From the NCBI GenBank assembly GCA_019694875.1, contig JAIBBC010000001.1, positions 1,247,501 to 1,311,500 of the forward strand: a DNA stretch of 64,000 nucleotides, written 5' to 3'. Shown here in pieces: positions 37,478 through 47,464 of the stretch. The notes beneath the pieces are model-generated. The model searched no databases. It was not told where the DNA came from and worked only from the letters and a program-made list of their open reading frames with translations. Within the stretch, counting starts at the first letter, position 1. Every line of letters begins with the position of its first letter. The DNA is from Cyclobacteriaceae bacterium (GTDB taxonomy: Bacteria > Bacteroidota > Bacteroidia > Cytophagales > Cyclobacteriaceae). Made by a program: the position numbers and the translations under genes.

Positions 37478-39652
37478 TCAGGAATGCGGTGCTTTCAGGA
37501 TGAGCACGGATGCTGATTGAGCGAGCAACAGTTGGTGCTCCTCGTCTGAATCCCCCCAGGCGTTGTAGCTGATGATCACCAGGTTGAACCCAGCCAGCAT
37601 GTCGGCCTGAAGGAGTTCATTTTCCGGTAACGAAGCAGCTGGCGATTCTGGCGTGCCCAGCTTTTCGACCGCTGGTTTAAACGCAGGATCATTTTTCGCC
37701 AGTTGCGTGGAATCTACCAGCGTAATTTTTGCATTGTTGTTTTGAACAAACCGTTCAGCAAAGGAAAGCAGGAACAGATCGGCAGGGTTATGTATAAAAA
37801 CAAGTATGCGGTCGGCAACTTCAAAGTCCTTATCAACAAGAACACCTACGTGGCCGCGTGTTTCCTCCAGGAATGTTTTCACTTTACCACCCACAACATC
37901 GTCACTGAATACGGACCGGGATGATCCGACCAGTAACAAATCATACCTGCCCTTTTTCGTTTCGCGAGTTACTTCCTTGCCGATGTCGTTCGTGGCGCGA
38001 TAAATTGTTTTGATACGGATGTTCAGATTGTCGGCTTCCTGTTTTACCAGTCTGAAGCTTTCTTCTTCATAGGTGCCGGCTTCATTGGGATTGATGTCGG
38101 CACTGGGTGTTAAGTGCATCGTGGTGATGGATGCTTCTGCATGGTTTTTATGTGTCAGCTGATCCGCAAGCCGCAAGAGTTTTCTTCCTTTGGCTGACGG
38201 ACCGAAGAGAATAAGAATTTTATAAAGTCTGGAGGCTGCACCTGCTTGTTCTTTATCCGGGAAAAGGTAATTAATAAGATCAAGTGCAGGAGCCGTCATG
38301 AAAGTTGTTACCAGCGCCATCAGCACCATCATCGAAAATACTTCGGGCGACAAAATGCCCAGATCATACCCGATGTTAAGCACAATCAGTTCCATTAACC
38401 CGCGGGTGTTCATCAGCGCACCGATCGACAGACTGTCTTTCCAACTCTGACCGACAAAGCGTGCCGCGAAAGCGCTGCCGCCAAATTTTCCGGCAACAGC
38501 CGTGAGGACCACGAATCCGCACATGCCCCACAAGTGTGCCTGATTAAGTAAGCCAATCTGTGTGCGCAAGCCAGTGAACACAAAAAACAACGGCAGCAGC
38601 AATACAAGACTCACATCCTCCACTTTGCCCATCAGTACGCGCCTGAAGTTCATGTTTGCGGGCATGATGACACCGGCAAGAAAGGCTCCGAACAACGCGT
38701 GTATGCCGATGATCTCAGCTACATATGCGGAAATCAACAGCACTAGAAATGAGAGCGCCACGATCATCTTGCTGATTGTTTCGCGGTTGGAATAGATGTT
38801 TCCAACTTTTTTAAGAAATGGCTGTATGACGAACAGCATGACCAGTACATATAATAGAGCGGCACCGATAGTAAACAATGCGCTAACAAATGTGCCAGCC
38901 TTTACAATCGCAATCACGGCTGCGAGAATACACCATGCCGTAACATCATCGGCTGCAGCACAGGTAATGGCAATGCTGCCAAGTTTTGTTTTAGTGAGAT
39001 CCCGTTCCTGGATAATTCGGGCCAATACCGGAAATGCAGTAATGCTCATGGCAATTCCCATGAACAATGCGAACGACAAGAAAGAAATGTTGGCAGGTGC
39101 AAACTCCTGGTACATGTAATAGGCTAGGCCCATACCGAAGAAGTAAGGAATTACAATACTCGCATGGCTGATAACCACCGCATCGTGTGCCTGGTTGCGA
39201 AGAACTTTCAAATCAAGTTCCATCCCGATCACATACATGAACAGAATCAAACCCACCTGACTCAGAAATTGCAAATTCGGCAATGATTCTTTTGCAAAAA
39301 GAAACGCGGATGCTTCCGGAAAAAATAACCCGAGCAAAGAAGGTCCTAATACGATACCCGCAACGATTTCTCCGATTACCGTGGGCTGGCCGATTTTATT
39401 GAAGATGTAGCCAAAAGCGCGCGACACAATAATAATCGACACGATCTGCAATAGCAGGATCGACAGCGGATGAACGAGGTTTTTGCTAAACGCTGCGGTG
39501 AACTGATCGAACGGAGAACCTGATTGAGGTTGAACCGGAGCAGAAAACTCGCCAACCTCAAGCTTTGCCCCCTGTTTTGTGATCAGGTACATCAGTGCAC
39601 CGAAAACCACAATAATGGCGATGTAAAAAATAAGGTTTCGTCCTTTTCCCAT
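37478..39652 (-). CDS. CPA2 cation:proton antiporter with C-terminal USP-like region
   Basis: A 724-residue protein. The first helix (8-25) is followed by a periplasmic stretch and then a CPA2/KefB-like antiporter domain with about 12 helices (residues 55-460), including [15 protein letters not shown] and the [11 protein letters not shown] segment with the paired Asp residues that carry ions. From about 468 a cytoplasmic region ([19 protein letters not shown]) resembles a universal stress protein fold, as in KefB-like proteins with regulation by nucleotide. It exchanges Na+ or K+ for protons. It sits 25 bases behind the glyS start region on the other side, alone in its transcript. Confidence 0.9.
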   Translation of the reverse strand: MGKGRNLIFYIAIIVVFGALMYLITKQGAKLEVGEFSAPVQPQSGSPFDQFTAAFSKNLVHPLSILLLQIVSIIIVSRAFGYIFNKIGQPTVIGEIVAGIVLGPSLLGLFFPEASAFLFAKESLPNLQFLSQVGLILFMYVIGMELDLKVLRNQAHDAVVISHASIVIPYFFGMGLAYYMYQEFAPANISFLSFALFMGIAMSITAFPVLARIIQERDLTKTKLGSIAITCAAADDVTAWCILAAVIAIVKAGTFVSALFTIGAALLYVLVMLFVIQPFLKKVGNIYSNRETISKMIVALSFLVLLISAYVAEIIGIHALFGAFLAGVIMPANMNFRRVLMGKVEDVSLVLLLPLFFVFTGLRTQIGLLNQAHLWGMCGFVVLTAVAGKFGGSAFAARFVGQSWKDSLSIGALMNTRGLMELIVLNIGYDLGILSPEVFSMMVLMALVTTFMTAPALDLINYLFPDKEQAGAASRLYKILILFGPSAKGRKLLRLADQLTHKNHAEASITTMHLTPSADINPNEAGTYEEESFRLVKQEADNLNIRIKTIYRATNDIGKEVTRETKKGRYDLLLVGSSRSVFSDDVVGGKVKTFLEETRGHVGVLVDKDFEVADRILVFIHNPADLFLLSFAERFVQNNNAKITLVDSTQLAKNDPAFKPAVEKLGTPESPAASLPENELLQADMLAGFNLVIISYNAWGDSDEEHQLLLAQSASVLILKAPHS

Positions 39653-39711
39653 TTAAAATGTGTGGCTCGAATGCTAAAAATACACATTCATGTTCAGGAA
39701 TGATATTTAAA

Positions 39712-40356
39712 TTATTTGTTAGAAAATAATGGAGTGGATTTCAACCTAAGATAAATTTCCACAACAATTAGATTCACCGTCCAGCTTAACCATGCAATTA
39801 TTCCATAAGCTTCGGGTGCCGACATATCGTACGAACTCGTAAACAGAAACACGTAGAGGCGGAGGGTAACGGCTGCAAAGGTTAATGCGTAGCTTCGCCA
39901 CATCCACCGGCCATGTTCTTCGATGTTGCCTGTTTTAACAGCGCGCACTGCAAGCGCAGTGAATACAAACCAACATGTACTCTGAAGAATAAAGCTGGTA
40001 AGCACCCATACTCCGCGGTTAATGAAAAAGCTCATCACCAGGCCGCCCGGTGCTGCGAAGAACAAAATTCCGTACGCATAACATTTACCGAGAAAGCGAT
40101 GAAGCTTACGCCACCGGAGACTTAATGTTGTCCTCAGTTGAAATAATCCAAGTATGAGGATTAAACCCGCTGCAAGCACATGTGAATAATAAGCCGGCAG
40201 GTACCAACCGGTAGCGATCGCGGCCTGCTTCAGACGCAGAAAGCCATACGTGAAATTAAAGTTGAAGTATGATAACGCATTCAGCGAAAGCGAAACAACC
40301 AGCAGAAGAACAATGATACCGAGCAGCCACCGAATGACTGTCCTGACAAAGTTCAT
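39712..40356 (-). CDS. DUF2306 membrane protein
   Basis: A 214-residue protein with about six hydrophobic helices, with paired His residues in HVLAAGLILILGLFQL, LHRFLGKCYAYG and HGRWMWRSYALT that fit the DUF2306 family, which is distantly like a cytochrome b561-type fold and may bind heme (inference). Its ATG overlaps the stop of the WG-repeat lipoprotein gene (TGATG), so the two are linked in translation. Confidence 0.82.
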   Translation of the reverse strand: MNFVRTVIRWLLGIIVLLLVVSLSLNALSYFNFNFTYGFLRLKQAAIATGWYLPAYYSHVLAAGLILILGLFQLRTTLSLRWRKLHRFLGKCYAYGILFFAAPGGLVMSFFINRGVWVLTSFILQSTCWFVFTALAVRAVKTGNIEEHGRWMWRSYALTFAAVTLRLYVFLFTSSYDMSAPEAYGIIAWLSWTVNLIVVEIYLRLKSTPLFSNK

Positions 40357-42176
40357 CAGGACGGTTGTTTGACGTCAAGTGTGCCGATAATTCTCTCCAG
40401 AAATTGAAGGTTATGTTTATCGATTTCACTCATCGAATCATAAAAGTCGGAATAATGTGAATACCGGGGAACGTACCACTCCCGGTAACGGAAATTCTCG
40501 CGTGTTTCTGCGTCCGGGAACTCATACTGATATTCGGCAAGAATTTCATCTCGCATCAGTTCCAGGGTACTGTTGAATGGAAAGTTTTGAGTTTTTATGC
40601 CCTGCGTCTCTTCATCCCAGGTTGAGAACGTGCCTTCGAGATATGAGCTGTCGATTTTTACGAACTGCGTGAAAGCGTAATTTCTGCGTGACTCTAATGC
40701 TGAAATGGTACCATCCTGCAGCCGGAAGTACTTGTAATACGGAGCGAACCAGTCGTCTTCATCCATTTCGCTGTACTCGTAATCTGCCGGTTTACCTTCG
40801 CGCGATAAGCGAACTTCCATTAACGTACTGTCAATTCTGTTGAAAGAAATTGTTCCGCTTGGCATCGTAAAAGATGTGGTGAGCTGATGCTGATCGTCAA
40901 CGAACGTCAGATTGGTGCGTTGATAAAAGCCTTCGCGGCCTTCCAGGTAGTGGTCATTCAGCATCACCAGGAGCGCAGAGAACTTGTCGGATATTTTTTC
41001 AAACATCGATCCTTCTGTTTCAATCTTCTCTATTCCGCCCCAGCCAAACGAATTTTCACCGGTATAGATATCGGAGATAACCTCATCCAGCACTCCGGCT
41101 TGTACGAAGTATGTGGGTGGCACAACAATGCCGCGGCCCATGTAATCAACATGAATTACTTCTGCGGTTGGCATCGCGGTATAGCTGATTTCAATGTTTT
41201 TACCGAGGTAGCCAAACTCATGGATATATTTTTTCGCCTCATCGGAAGGGAAACCGGTATGATGCGTGTAGTTATTGTCAAGCCAGCCAATCTCGCTGTC
41301 TTTTTTAACGAGCGCATATACGCCATCCTGTTCATAGGGGATGATCCATTCATACACCGCAGGCGCTATCTCTTTTCCGTCCATGGAGAAGTGGCCTACC
41401 AGATTGTCTTTTTTAACTTCAACAACGTTCTCTGTTTCAAAACTTATTGTTCCCACCAGATCGTAGGCGGGTGGTACGATTACCCGACCGGATTCACTGA
41501 CCAGTCCCATCTTAGCGTTGTTTGATCGTTCACGATTGTCACCCATGAAGAAGTTTTCCCATTCGCCATTCACCACATAATAATAAACGCTGTCGTTATA
41601 TTGTGTGTACCAGATCACGGTGTCGTATGTTTCCTGCAGCATACGGGCCTGATCAAAAAATATTTTGCGTGATGCCAGGTCGCGTTCGCGGTTTTTCAAG
41701 CTCTGCAACTGGAAGACCGCGCCATTATATTCGTTGTAAAAATTCATTGCGTCAATATTCGTAATCACCAGCTTGCCCTGGATATTCGAAAGCCACAGCG
41801 TGAATTGTGCCTGTTGCTGAAGAATGTTGTTTGGGTCAATGGATGAGAACTGAGCTGTAAAATCTACGCGGGTGTCACCGGATTCCTGAGTAATCGAGGG
41901 TGCATCAAAATTGATAATGCACGTGATACTGTCTTTTGCCTGGTCGGCATTTTGCATGATGCGGATGGCACGCATGATTCCGTCTTCCGACACGTTGGCA
42001 ACGGCCGACACCTGGAATTGTGCTTTGATAATATCGTCTGTTGCGGAAAGGTTACTCCTGAAGTCGTTGATGAACGCCATAACCTTTTCGTTCGGGTCAT
42101 TTTGCCTGAGCGAAGAACAGCTCTTCAATGCAACGACACCAATGAGCAGCATAACAAGAATCCGTGATCGTGACAT
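40356..42176 (-). CDS. WG-repeat lipoprotein
   Basis: A 606-residue predicted lipoprotein (lipobox LKSC, Cys20). The middle part (about residues 225-370) holds WG-like repeats: GLVSESGRVIVPPAYDLVG, then LVGHFSMDGKEIAPAVYEW, and more degenerate ones such as IGWLDNN. WG repeats form beta structures in envelope and signalling proteins of Bacteroidota. The N-terminal 200 and C-terminal 230 residues are unrecognised. Its stop overlaps the DUF2306 gene. The role is unknown. Confidence 0.8.
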   Translation of the reverse strand: MSRSRILVMLLIGVVALKSCSSLRQNDPNEKVMAFINDFRSNLSATDDIIKAQFQVSAVANVSEDGIMRAIRIMQNADQAKDSITCIINFDAPSITQESGDTRVDFTAQFSSIDPNNILQQQAQFTLWLSNIQGKLVITNIDAMNFYNEYNGAVFQLQSLKNRERDLASRKIFFDQARMLQETYDTVIWYTQYNDSVYYYVVNGEWENFFMGDNRERSNNAKMGLVSESGRVIVPPAYDLVGTISFETENVVEVKKDNLVGHFSMDGKEIAPAVYEWIIPYEQDGVYALVKKDSEIGWLDNNYTHHTGFPSDEAKKYIHEFGYLGKNIEISYTAMPTAEVIHVDYMGRGIVVPPTYFVQAGVLDEVISDIYTGENSFGWGGIEKIETEGSMFEKISDKFSALLVMLNDHYLEGREGFYQRTNLTFVDDQHQLTTSFTMPSGTISFNRIDSTLMEVRLSREGKPADYEYSEMDEDDWFAPYYKYFRLQDGTISALESRRNYAFTQFVKIDSSYLEGTFSTWDEETQGIKTQNFPFNSTLELMRDEILAEYQYEFPDAETRENFRYREWYVPRYSHYSDFYDSMSEIDKHNLQFLERIIGTLDVKQPS

Positions 42177-42242
42177 AACCGGGGGGTTAAAAATGGCTAA
42201 GTGAAGGTACAGAGAAATTTAAAAACGATAAATGCGAAAATC

Positions 42243-43061
42243 TTACAGCAACTTGGCTTTGTTCCAGTATTGGTCCATTTCTGCAAGCGTCATTTCGCCC
42301 ATTTTTTTACCGTCTTTGGCGGATTCTGTTTCGAGATATTGAAAACGCTTAATGAATTTCTTATTTGTTCGCTCAAGTGCTTCTTCCGGATCGATATTGA
42401 TAAACCGCGCATAATTCACCAACGAGAATAACAGGTCACCGAATTCGGCCATGACCTTCTCTTGATTAGTAAGCTCGTTTGATCCGGCATTGCCCTGAAA
42501 TTCCTTTTTAAACTCCTGCATTTCTTCTTCAACCTTTTCCCACACCTGCTCTTTTTTCTCCCAGTCGAACCCAACGCCCCGCGCTTTATCCTGAATGCGG
42601 ATGGCTTTCACTAATGCGGGTAATGATTTGGGCACGCCTTCCAGCACCGACTTGTTACCGCTTTTCAGTTTAATTTTTTCCCAGTTCGATTTTACCGTTT
42701 GTTCATCTTCAGCAATTACATCGCTGTAAATATGCGGATGCCGTTCAATCAGCTTGTCGCAAATCGCGTTCAATACATCGGCCACATCAAACGCTTTTTG
42801 TTCAGAAGCGATGCGCGCATAAAAAACATTGTGCAGCATCAAATCACCCAGCTCTTTCTTTACCTCTTTCAGGTCGCCCTCCAGGATCGCGTCCGACAGC
42901 TCGTATGTTTCCTCAATGGTGAGGTGCCGGAGTGTTTCCATGGTTTGCTTTTTATCCCAGGGGCAGTTCTCGCGAAGCTCATTCATCACGGTAAGTAATC
43001 GGTCAAAAGCCTGCAATTTTTCAGCACGGTTCGGGTCAGGTTGCGAGAAGGGTTTTTTCAT
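42243..43061 (-). CDS. mazG: Nucleoside triphosphate pyrophosphohydrolase MazG
   Basis: A 272-residue protein with two MazG domains that hydrolyses canonical or damaged NTPs to monophosphate and pyrophosphate. The metal site of the first domain is in EETYELSDAI with KKELGDLMLH, and of the second in EEEMQEFKKE with AEFGDLLFSLVNY. ENCPWDKKQTMETLRHLTIEE is a typical N-terminal MazG stretch. ATG 43061 is chosen; the longer reading to 43154 would run into the promoter area of glmM and add unlike sequence. It is divergent from glmM. Confidence 0.94.
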   Translation of the reverse strand: MKKPFSQPDPNRAEKLQAFDRLLTVMNELRENCPWDKKQTMETLRHLTIEETYELSDAILEGDLKEVKKELGDLMLHNVFYARIASEQKAFDVADVLNAICDKLIERHPHIYSDVIAEDEQTVKSNWEKIKLKSGNKSVLEGVPKSLPALVKAIRIQDKARGVGFDWEKKEQVWEKVEEEMQEFKKEFQGNAGSNELTNQEKVMAEFGDLLFSLVNYARFINIDPEEALERTNKKFIKRFQYLETESAKDGKKMGEMTLAEMDQYWNKAKLL

Positions 43062-43139
43062 GTCAGAAGTTTGTTTTGCGAAGGTAAGCCAGCCGTCAGA
43101 CAAAAGCAGTTCTTTATTTATGATAGCCCGAACATTCCA

Positions 43140-43147
43140 TATCTTTG
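43140..43147 (+). promoter_or_regulatory. Candidate -7 element of glmM
   Basis: TATCTTTG fits TAnnTTTG exactly and ends 27 bases before the GTG start of glmM. The -33 region is poor (TTTATG at 43117-43122). It lies in the 113-base gap shared with the divergent mazG gene. Confidence 0.4.
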
Positions 43148-43174
43148 CGGGCACGTTTATTATAAACTCAGCTT

Positions 43175-44563
43175 GTGACGTTAATTAAATCAATTTCAGG
43201 CATCCGGGGTACCATTGGCGGAAAAACCGGTGATAATCTCACTCCCGTGGATGTGGTAAAATTTGCCGCAGCATTCGGAACATTGCTAAAGAAAAACAGA
43301 TCGAAAACGAAGGTTGTTATTGGCCGCGATGCGCGGATGTCGGGGGAGATGGTAAGCACATTGGTATGCTCCACATTGCAGGGACTCGGAATCGATGTGA
43401 TCGATCTGGGATTATCCACTACGCCTACCGTTGAAATTGCGGTACCCCTCGAAAAAGCTGCAGGCGGAATCATTCTTACCGCAAGCCATAATCCCGGTCA
43501 GTGGAACGCGTTGAAATTATTGAACGCAAAAGGGGAATTTATTTCAGGTGCCGAAGGACAAGAGGTTTTGAAAATTGCCGAGCGTGAAGATTTCGATTTT
43601 GCTGCGGTTGAAGCGCTTGGAAAATATACACGCAACGATTCATACATTAAGAAACATATTGACCTGATCGTAAAACATAAACTGGTTGATATAAAGGCTA
43701 TTAAGGCTGCGAAATTTAAAATCGCGGTTGATGCAGTTAATTCCAGCGGAGGTATTGCAGTACCACAGTTGCTGAAAGCACTGGGTGTTAAAAAGGTTGT
43801 TGAATTGTATTGTGAACCAAACGGAAAATTTCCGCACAACCCTGAGCCGCTGCCGGAGCATCTAACGAAGATCAGCAGCGTTGTAAAAAAAGAAAAGTGC
43901 CATCTCGGAATTGTGGTTGATCCGGATGTGGATCGCCTGGCGCTGATTCAGGAAGATGGGAAACCTTTTGGTGAAGAGTATACACTGGTGGCAGTTGCCG
44001 ATTACGTGCTGAGCCGCAAGAAAGGGAATACCGTATCAAACCTGTCGTCAACCCGTGCTTTGCGTGATGTGACGGAAACCGCAGGGGCTAAGTACACGGC
44101 GGCTGCAGTTGGTGAAGTGAATGTGGTTACGGCCATGAAAGATTCGAAGGCGGTAATTGGCGGAGAGGGTAACGGTGGAATCATTGTTCCGGATTTGCAC
44201 TACGGTCGGGATGCATTGATTGGTATTGCCTTATTCCTTTCGCACCTGGCGCGCTCAAAAAAGAAGGCTTCGCAACTGCGTGCATCCTATCCCGCTTATT
44301 TTATCTCGAAGAACAAAATTGAACTTACCCCTCAGATAAATGTTGATAAGGTACTGGAGGAGGTTAAGGCCCGGTATGCATCCGAAAAGGTTAATACGAT
44401 CGATGGTGTGAAAATCGATTTTGAAGCTGAAAAAGAGTGGGTGCATTTGCGCAAATCAAACACCGAACCGATCATCCGTATTTATGCGGAGTCGCAAAAT
44501 GAAAAGAAAGCCGATGCGCTTGCCAAACGCATCATATCCGATATTCAAAAAATTATTGCTTAA
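43175..44563 (+). CDS. glmM: Phosphoglucosamine mutase
   Basis: A 462-residue phosphohexose mutase that turns glucosamine-6-phosphate into glucosamine-1-phosphate on the way to UDP-GlcNAc. The phosphoserine is Ser104 in TASHNP, the Mg loop is DPDVDRLA, the sugar loop GEGNGG and the phosphate loop RKSNTEPIIRIY. The GTG start gives MTLIKSISGIRGTIGG, typical of Bacteroidota GlmM. It is 5 bases before the cysteine desulfurase gene. Confidence 0.93.
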   Translation: MTLIKSISGIRGTIGGKTGDNLTPVDVVKFAAAFGTLLKKNRSKTKVVIGRDARMSGEMVSTLVCSTLQGLGIDVIDLGLSTTPTVEIAVPLEKAAGGIILTASHNPGQWNALKLLNAKGEFISGAEGQEVLKIAEREDFDFAAVEALGKYTRNDSYIKKHIDLIVKHKLVDIKAIKAAKFKIAVDAVNSSGGIAVPQLLKALGVKKVVELYCEPNGKFPHNPEPLPEHLTKISSVVKKEKCHLGIVVDPDVDRLALIQEDGKPFGEEYTLVAVADYVLSRKKGNTVSNLSSTRALRDVTETAGAKYTAAAVGEVNVVTAMKDSKAVIGGEGNGGIIVPDLHYGRDALIGIALFLSHLARSKKKASQLRASYPAYFISKNKIELTPQINVDKVLEEVKARYASEKVNTIDGVKIDFEAEKEWVHLRKSNTEPIIRIYAESQNEKKADALAKRIISDIQKIIA

Positions 44564-44568
44564 CGCGT

Positions 44569-45714
44569 ATGAAAATTTATCTCGATAACGCTGCCACCAC
44601 GCCCCTTGATCCGGAAGTATTCGAAGCGATGAAGCCATTTATGCTCGAAGATTTCGGAAATCCGTCATCGATCCATTCGCATGGCAGAAAAGTTAGAGCA
44701 GCCATCGAGTCGTCACGCAAGAAAATTGCCGAACTGCTTCACTGCACTCCGGGTGAGATCATTTTTACTTCAGGCGGAACAGAAGCAGACAATACGCTAA
44801 TCGTGAGCGGCATCAAAACATACGGTCTCAGGCACGCCATTTCAACACCCATTGAACACCATGCAGTAACCCATACGCTGGAGACACTTGAGAAGCAGGG
44901 GCAGATTGAACTGCATTACGTTAAGATGGATGCAAAAGGTCATGTTGACCTGGCCGATCTTGAAAACCTGCTGAAGCAATATCCGAATGCGTTGATCTCA
45001 TTGATGCACGCCAACAATGAAATCGGCAACCTGTTGAACATTAGAGCAGTGGGTGATCTGGCAAAACAATACGGAGCATTTTTCCACTCCGATACCGTTC
45101 AAACGATGGGGCATTACCGCCACGACATGCGTGAGTTGCACGTGTGCGGCATGACAGCCGGAGCGCACAAGTTTCACGGCCCGAAAGGCGTGGGCTTTAT
45201 GTACATCCGTAAAGACCGCAAGCTTGGCCAGTTTATTCATGGTGGATCGCAGGAACGCAACATGCGCGGAGGTACCGAAAACACCTACGGAATCGTAGGT
45301 CTTGCCAAAGCTTTGGAAATCGCCTATCGCGAAATGAATGAGCATCAGCAATACATCACCGGCCTCAAGGCGCGCATGATTGAAAAGCTGAAGCAGGAGA
45401 TTCCGGGCGTTGAGTTTAATGGCGATTCAGCCAATCTTGAAAAGAGTTTGTATACCGTTCTGAATGTTTCCCTTCCTGAATCGGAAGAAAATGAAATGCT
45501 GCTGTTCAATCTCGATCTTCAGGGCATTTCCGCATCGGGTGGCAGCGCATGCTCAAGCGGTGCGTCTACCGGCTCGCATGTGCTGGGCGCATTGTACCCG
45601 GGATCAAAACGCGGGGCCGTGCGGTTCTCGTTTAGCAAGTACAACAAACCTGAAGAAATCGACTTCGTGGTAAGCAGACTCGCTGAGCTCTATAAAGTGC
45701 CCGCAAAAGTCTGA
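44569..45714 (+). CDS. Cysteine desulfurase, NifS/IscS type
   Basis: A 381-residue PLP enzyme that removes sulfur from cysteine for Fe-S clusters or tRNA thiolation. The PLP lysine is Lys201 in GAHKFHGPKGVGF, the active cysteine Cys328 in GGSACSSGAS. The short distance between the two and the intact SSGAS loop are those of group I (IscS/NifS) desulfurases. No isc or suf genes are next to it, so its sulfur acceptor is unknown. The gene follows glmM by 5 bases. Confidence 0.93.
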   Translation: MKIYLDNAATTPLDPEVFEAMKPFMLEDFGNPSSIHSHGRKVRAAIESSRKKIAELLHCTPGEIIFTSGGTEADNTLIVSGIKTYGLRHAISTPIEHHAVTHTLETLEKQGQIELHYVKMDAKGHVDLADLENLLKQYPNALISLMHANNEIGNLLNIRAVGDLAKQYGAFFHSDTVQTMGHYRHDMRELHVCGMTAGAHKFHGPKGVGFMYIRKDRKLGQFIHGGSQERNMRGGTENTYGIVGLAKALEIAYREMNEHQQYITGLKARMIEKLKQEIPGVEFNGDSANLEKSLYTVLNVSLPESEENEMLLFNLDLQGISASGGSACSSGASTGSHVLGALYPGSKRGAVRFSFSKYNKPEEIDFVVSRLAELYKVPAKV

Positions 45715-45760
45715 AACAGGCAGAATATATCACCCAGACTTAAGAATCCTTTGCATCCGA

Positions 45761-45780
45761 AAATCCTGAAATCCTTAAAT
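45761..45780 (-). repeat. Dispersed short repeat, copy 2
   Basis: Reverse complement of the sequence at 13007-13026 with one difference. It is in the 77-base gap between the desulfurase and DUF2520 genes, just before the latter's TTG start. The whole gap repeats the word ATCCT several times at about ten-base steps. Confidence 0.55.
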
Positions 45781-45791
45781 CGCGATAAATC

Positions 45792-46571
45792 TTGATTCGG
45801 ACTACGTTTATTGGTGCGGGCAACCTCGCGTGGCATCTTGCACCTGCGTTGGATAACGTAGGTTATCCGGTTCGGGAAGTGTACAGCCAAAACCCCAAGC
45901 ATGCAGCCGCGCTGGTAGGACGTTTATACGAAGCTCATGTAAACATCTCACTCGACTTTTCAGCAAGCGCATCGAAGGTATTCGTCATCTGCGTAAGCGA
46001 TGACGCGATTCAGGAGGTTGCGCAAAAAATTATCCTTCCGGATGAAGCCATTGTTGTTCACACGTCCGGCAGCCAGCCGCTGAGCATTCTTGACGACTCT
46101 GGCTCGCAAAACATGGGCGTGTTTTATCCGCTCCAAACCTTCACGAAAACGAAGAAGGTTGACTTTAAGAACGTTCCGATTTTTGTTGAAAGCGAAAACG
46201 CTGACGTTGAAAAGACCTTAGTGAAAATGGCGAGGGCGATCAGCGGAAACGTGAAGAAGATTAATTCAGAGGGGCGGAAGGCGTTGCACATCGCGGCTGT
46301 GTTTGCTTCGAACTTCTATAATCACATGCTGCGTATCGCGAAAGAAATTGCGGAGCAAAACAATCTCGATTACGATTTACTCAAACCGCTGATCGCGGAA
46401 ACGCTTAACAAAAGCCTGGAGATCGGTCCTGAAAAAGCGCAAACCGGCCCGGCTGTGCGGGGCGACTTTGAAATACTGGAACGGCACATGGAGTTCCTGA
46501 AGGAGAATCCCGAACTGGCCGAGATTTATAGAATTGTAAGCCAGCATATCATTGATTCATCGGGTGAATAA
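45792..46571 (+). CDS. Rossmann-fold plus DUF2520 protein
   Basis: A 259-residue protein. The N-terminal NAD(P)-binding domain begins with FIGAGNLAWHLAPAL, and the C-terminal helical domain from about 125 is DUF2520 (SEGRKALHIAAVFASNFYNHML and LKPLIAETLNKSLEIGPEKAQTGPAVRGD). The layout is like ketopantoate or pyrroline-5-carboxylate reductases, but no substrate is known. The start is TTG at 45792; no in-frame ATG lies near. Confidence 0.88.
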   Translation: MIRTTFIGAGNLAWHLAPALDNVGYPVREVYSQNPKHAAALVGRLYEAHVNISLDFSASASKVFVICVSDDAIQEVAQKIILPDEAIVVHTSGSQPLSILDDSGSQNMGVFYPLQTFTKTKKVDFKNVPIFVESENADVEKTLVKMARAISGNVKKINSEGRKALHIAAVFASNFYNHMLRIAKEIAEQNNLDYDLLKPLIAETLNKSLEIGPEKAQTGPAVRGDFEILERHMEFLKENPELAEIYRIVSQHIIDSSGE

Positions 46572-46633
46572 CCAGCGCCTGGTGTAAACATGTGGGCCTT
46601 TAATTCCTTAATTTTAGCTGCCTAACCTCCGTC

Positions 46634-47464
46634 ATGAGTCACAAGAAATATCGTCAAGAGACAAACTGCCTGAACTGCGGGGCCGAAGTAACCGGAAAGT
46701 TCTGTTCCAACTGCGGTCAGGAAAATATCGAAGTCCGTGAAAAATTCGGGCATCTGGTTTTCCATACGTTCGCGGATTTTTTTCATTTCGACTCCAAGTT
46801 TTTCAGAACGCTCGTTCCTCTGGTTACGAAGCCCGGGTATCTGACTAAAGAACACCTGGCAGGAAAACGAATGCGGTACCTGCACCCGTTGCGGCTTTTC
46901 TTTTTTGTTACGATTGTGATGGTAATCATTGCGAATGCGTACTACCATAAATATGAAAAGCAGATCAAGGCTGAAAAAATTAAAACCAGCACAACAACAA
47001 ATGGGGTTTCAATTTCAGAGGAAGACCAGAAAGTTCAGCAGCGCCAAGCGAAGAAGATTGTTACAGGAGTTGGTAAAACATTCGACTATGCAGCAGCTTA
47101 TCTGAAATACATTTCGTTTCTATTGCTGCCGTTTTATGCGTTTGGATTCCGGCTATTGTATTTCAGGCATAAGAAGTTTTACATTGATCACCTGGTGTAT
47201 ACGCTTCATCTTCAATCGTTCGTATACATTGTGGTGAGCCTCGTGCTACTGATACCGTTATACATTACCCCTTCCGCACGCGAATGGTTTATGAACGTGA
47301 TCTTGTTAGCGACAGTTGGATATGTGCTTTTTTCGTTGCGCTACCTATACCGTCAATCATGGCTAAAAACAGCCGTGAAAGCGATATTGGCTTTCGTTTA
47401 CATCTTTCTCTTCACCACGCTGTTCCTCGGTGCGGTAATGTTTATCAATGTCGTTTCTCAGTAA
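46634..47464 (+). CDS. DUF3667 zinc-ribbon membrane protein
   Basis: A 276-residue protein. The N-terminal zinc ribbon (CLNCGAEVTGKFCSNCGQ, residues 13-30) is followed by the DUF3667 pattern KFGHLVFHTFADFFHFDSKF and then about five hydrophobic helices with a coiled polar section between the first and second. Common in Bacteroidota, with no known function. It is convergent with the M28 peptidase gene, whose end lies one base away. Confidence 0.85.
   Translation: MSHKKYRQETNCLNCGAEVTGKFCSNCGQENIEVREKFGHLVFHTFADFFHFDSKFFRTLVPLVTKPGYLTKEHLAGKRMRYLHPLRLFFFVTIVMVIIANAYYHKYEKQIKAEKIKTSTTTNGVSISEEDQKVQQRQAKKIVTGVGKTFDYAAAYLKYISFLLLPFYAFGFRLLYFRHKKFYIDHLVYTLHLQSFVYIVVSLVLLIPLYITPSAREWFMNVILLATVGYVLFSLRYLYRQSWLKTAVKAILAFVYIFLFTTLFLGAVMFINVVSQ

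Noticed and set aside
40887-41525. 212-codon plus-strand frame
   Set aside because: It is opposite the WG-repeat lipoprotein gene and reads as a shadow frame, with no start context or domain.
46574-46633. Possible promoter TAATTTTA before the DUF3667 gene
   Set aside because: It misses the last consensus base and has no -33 element, so the match is too weak to list.
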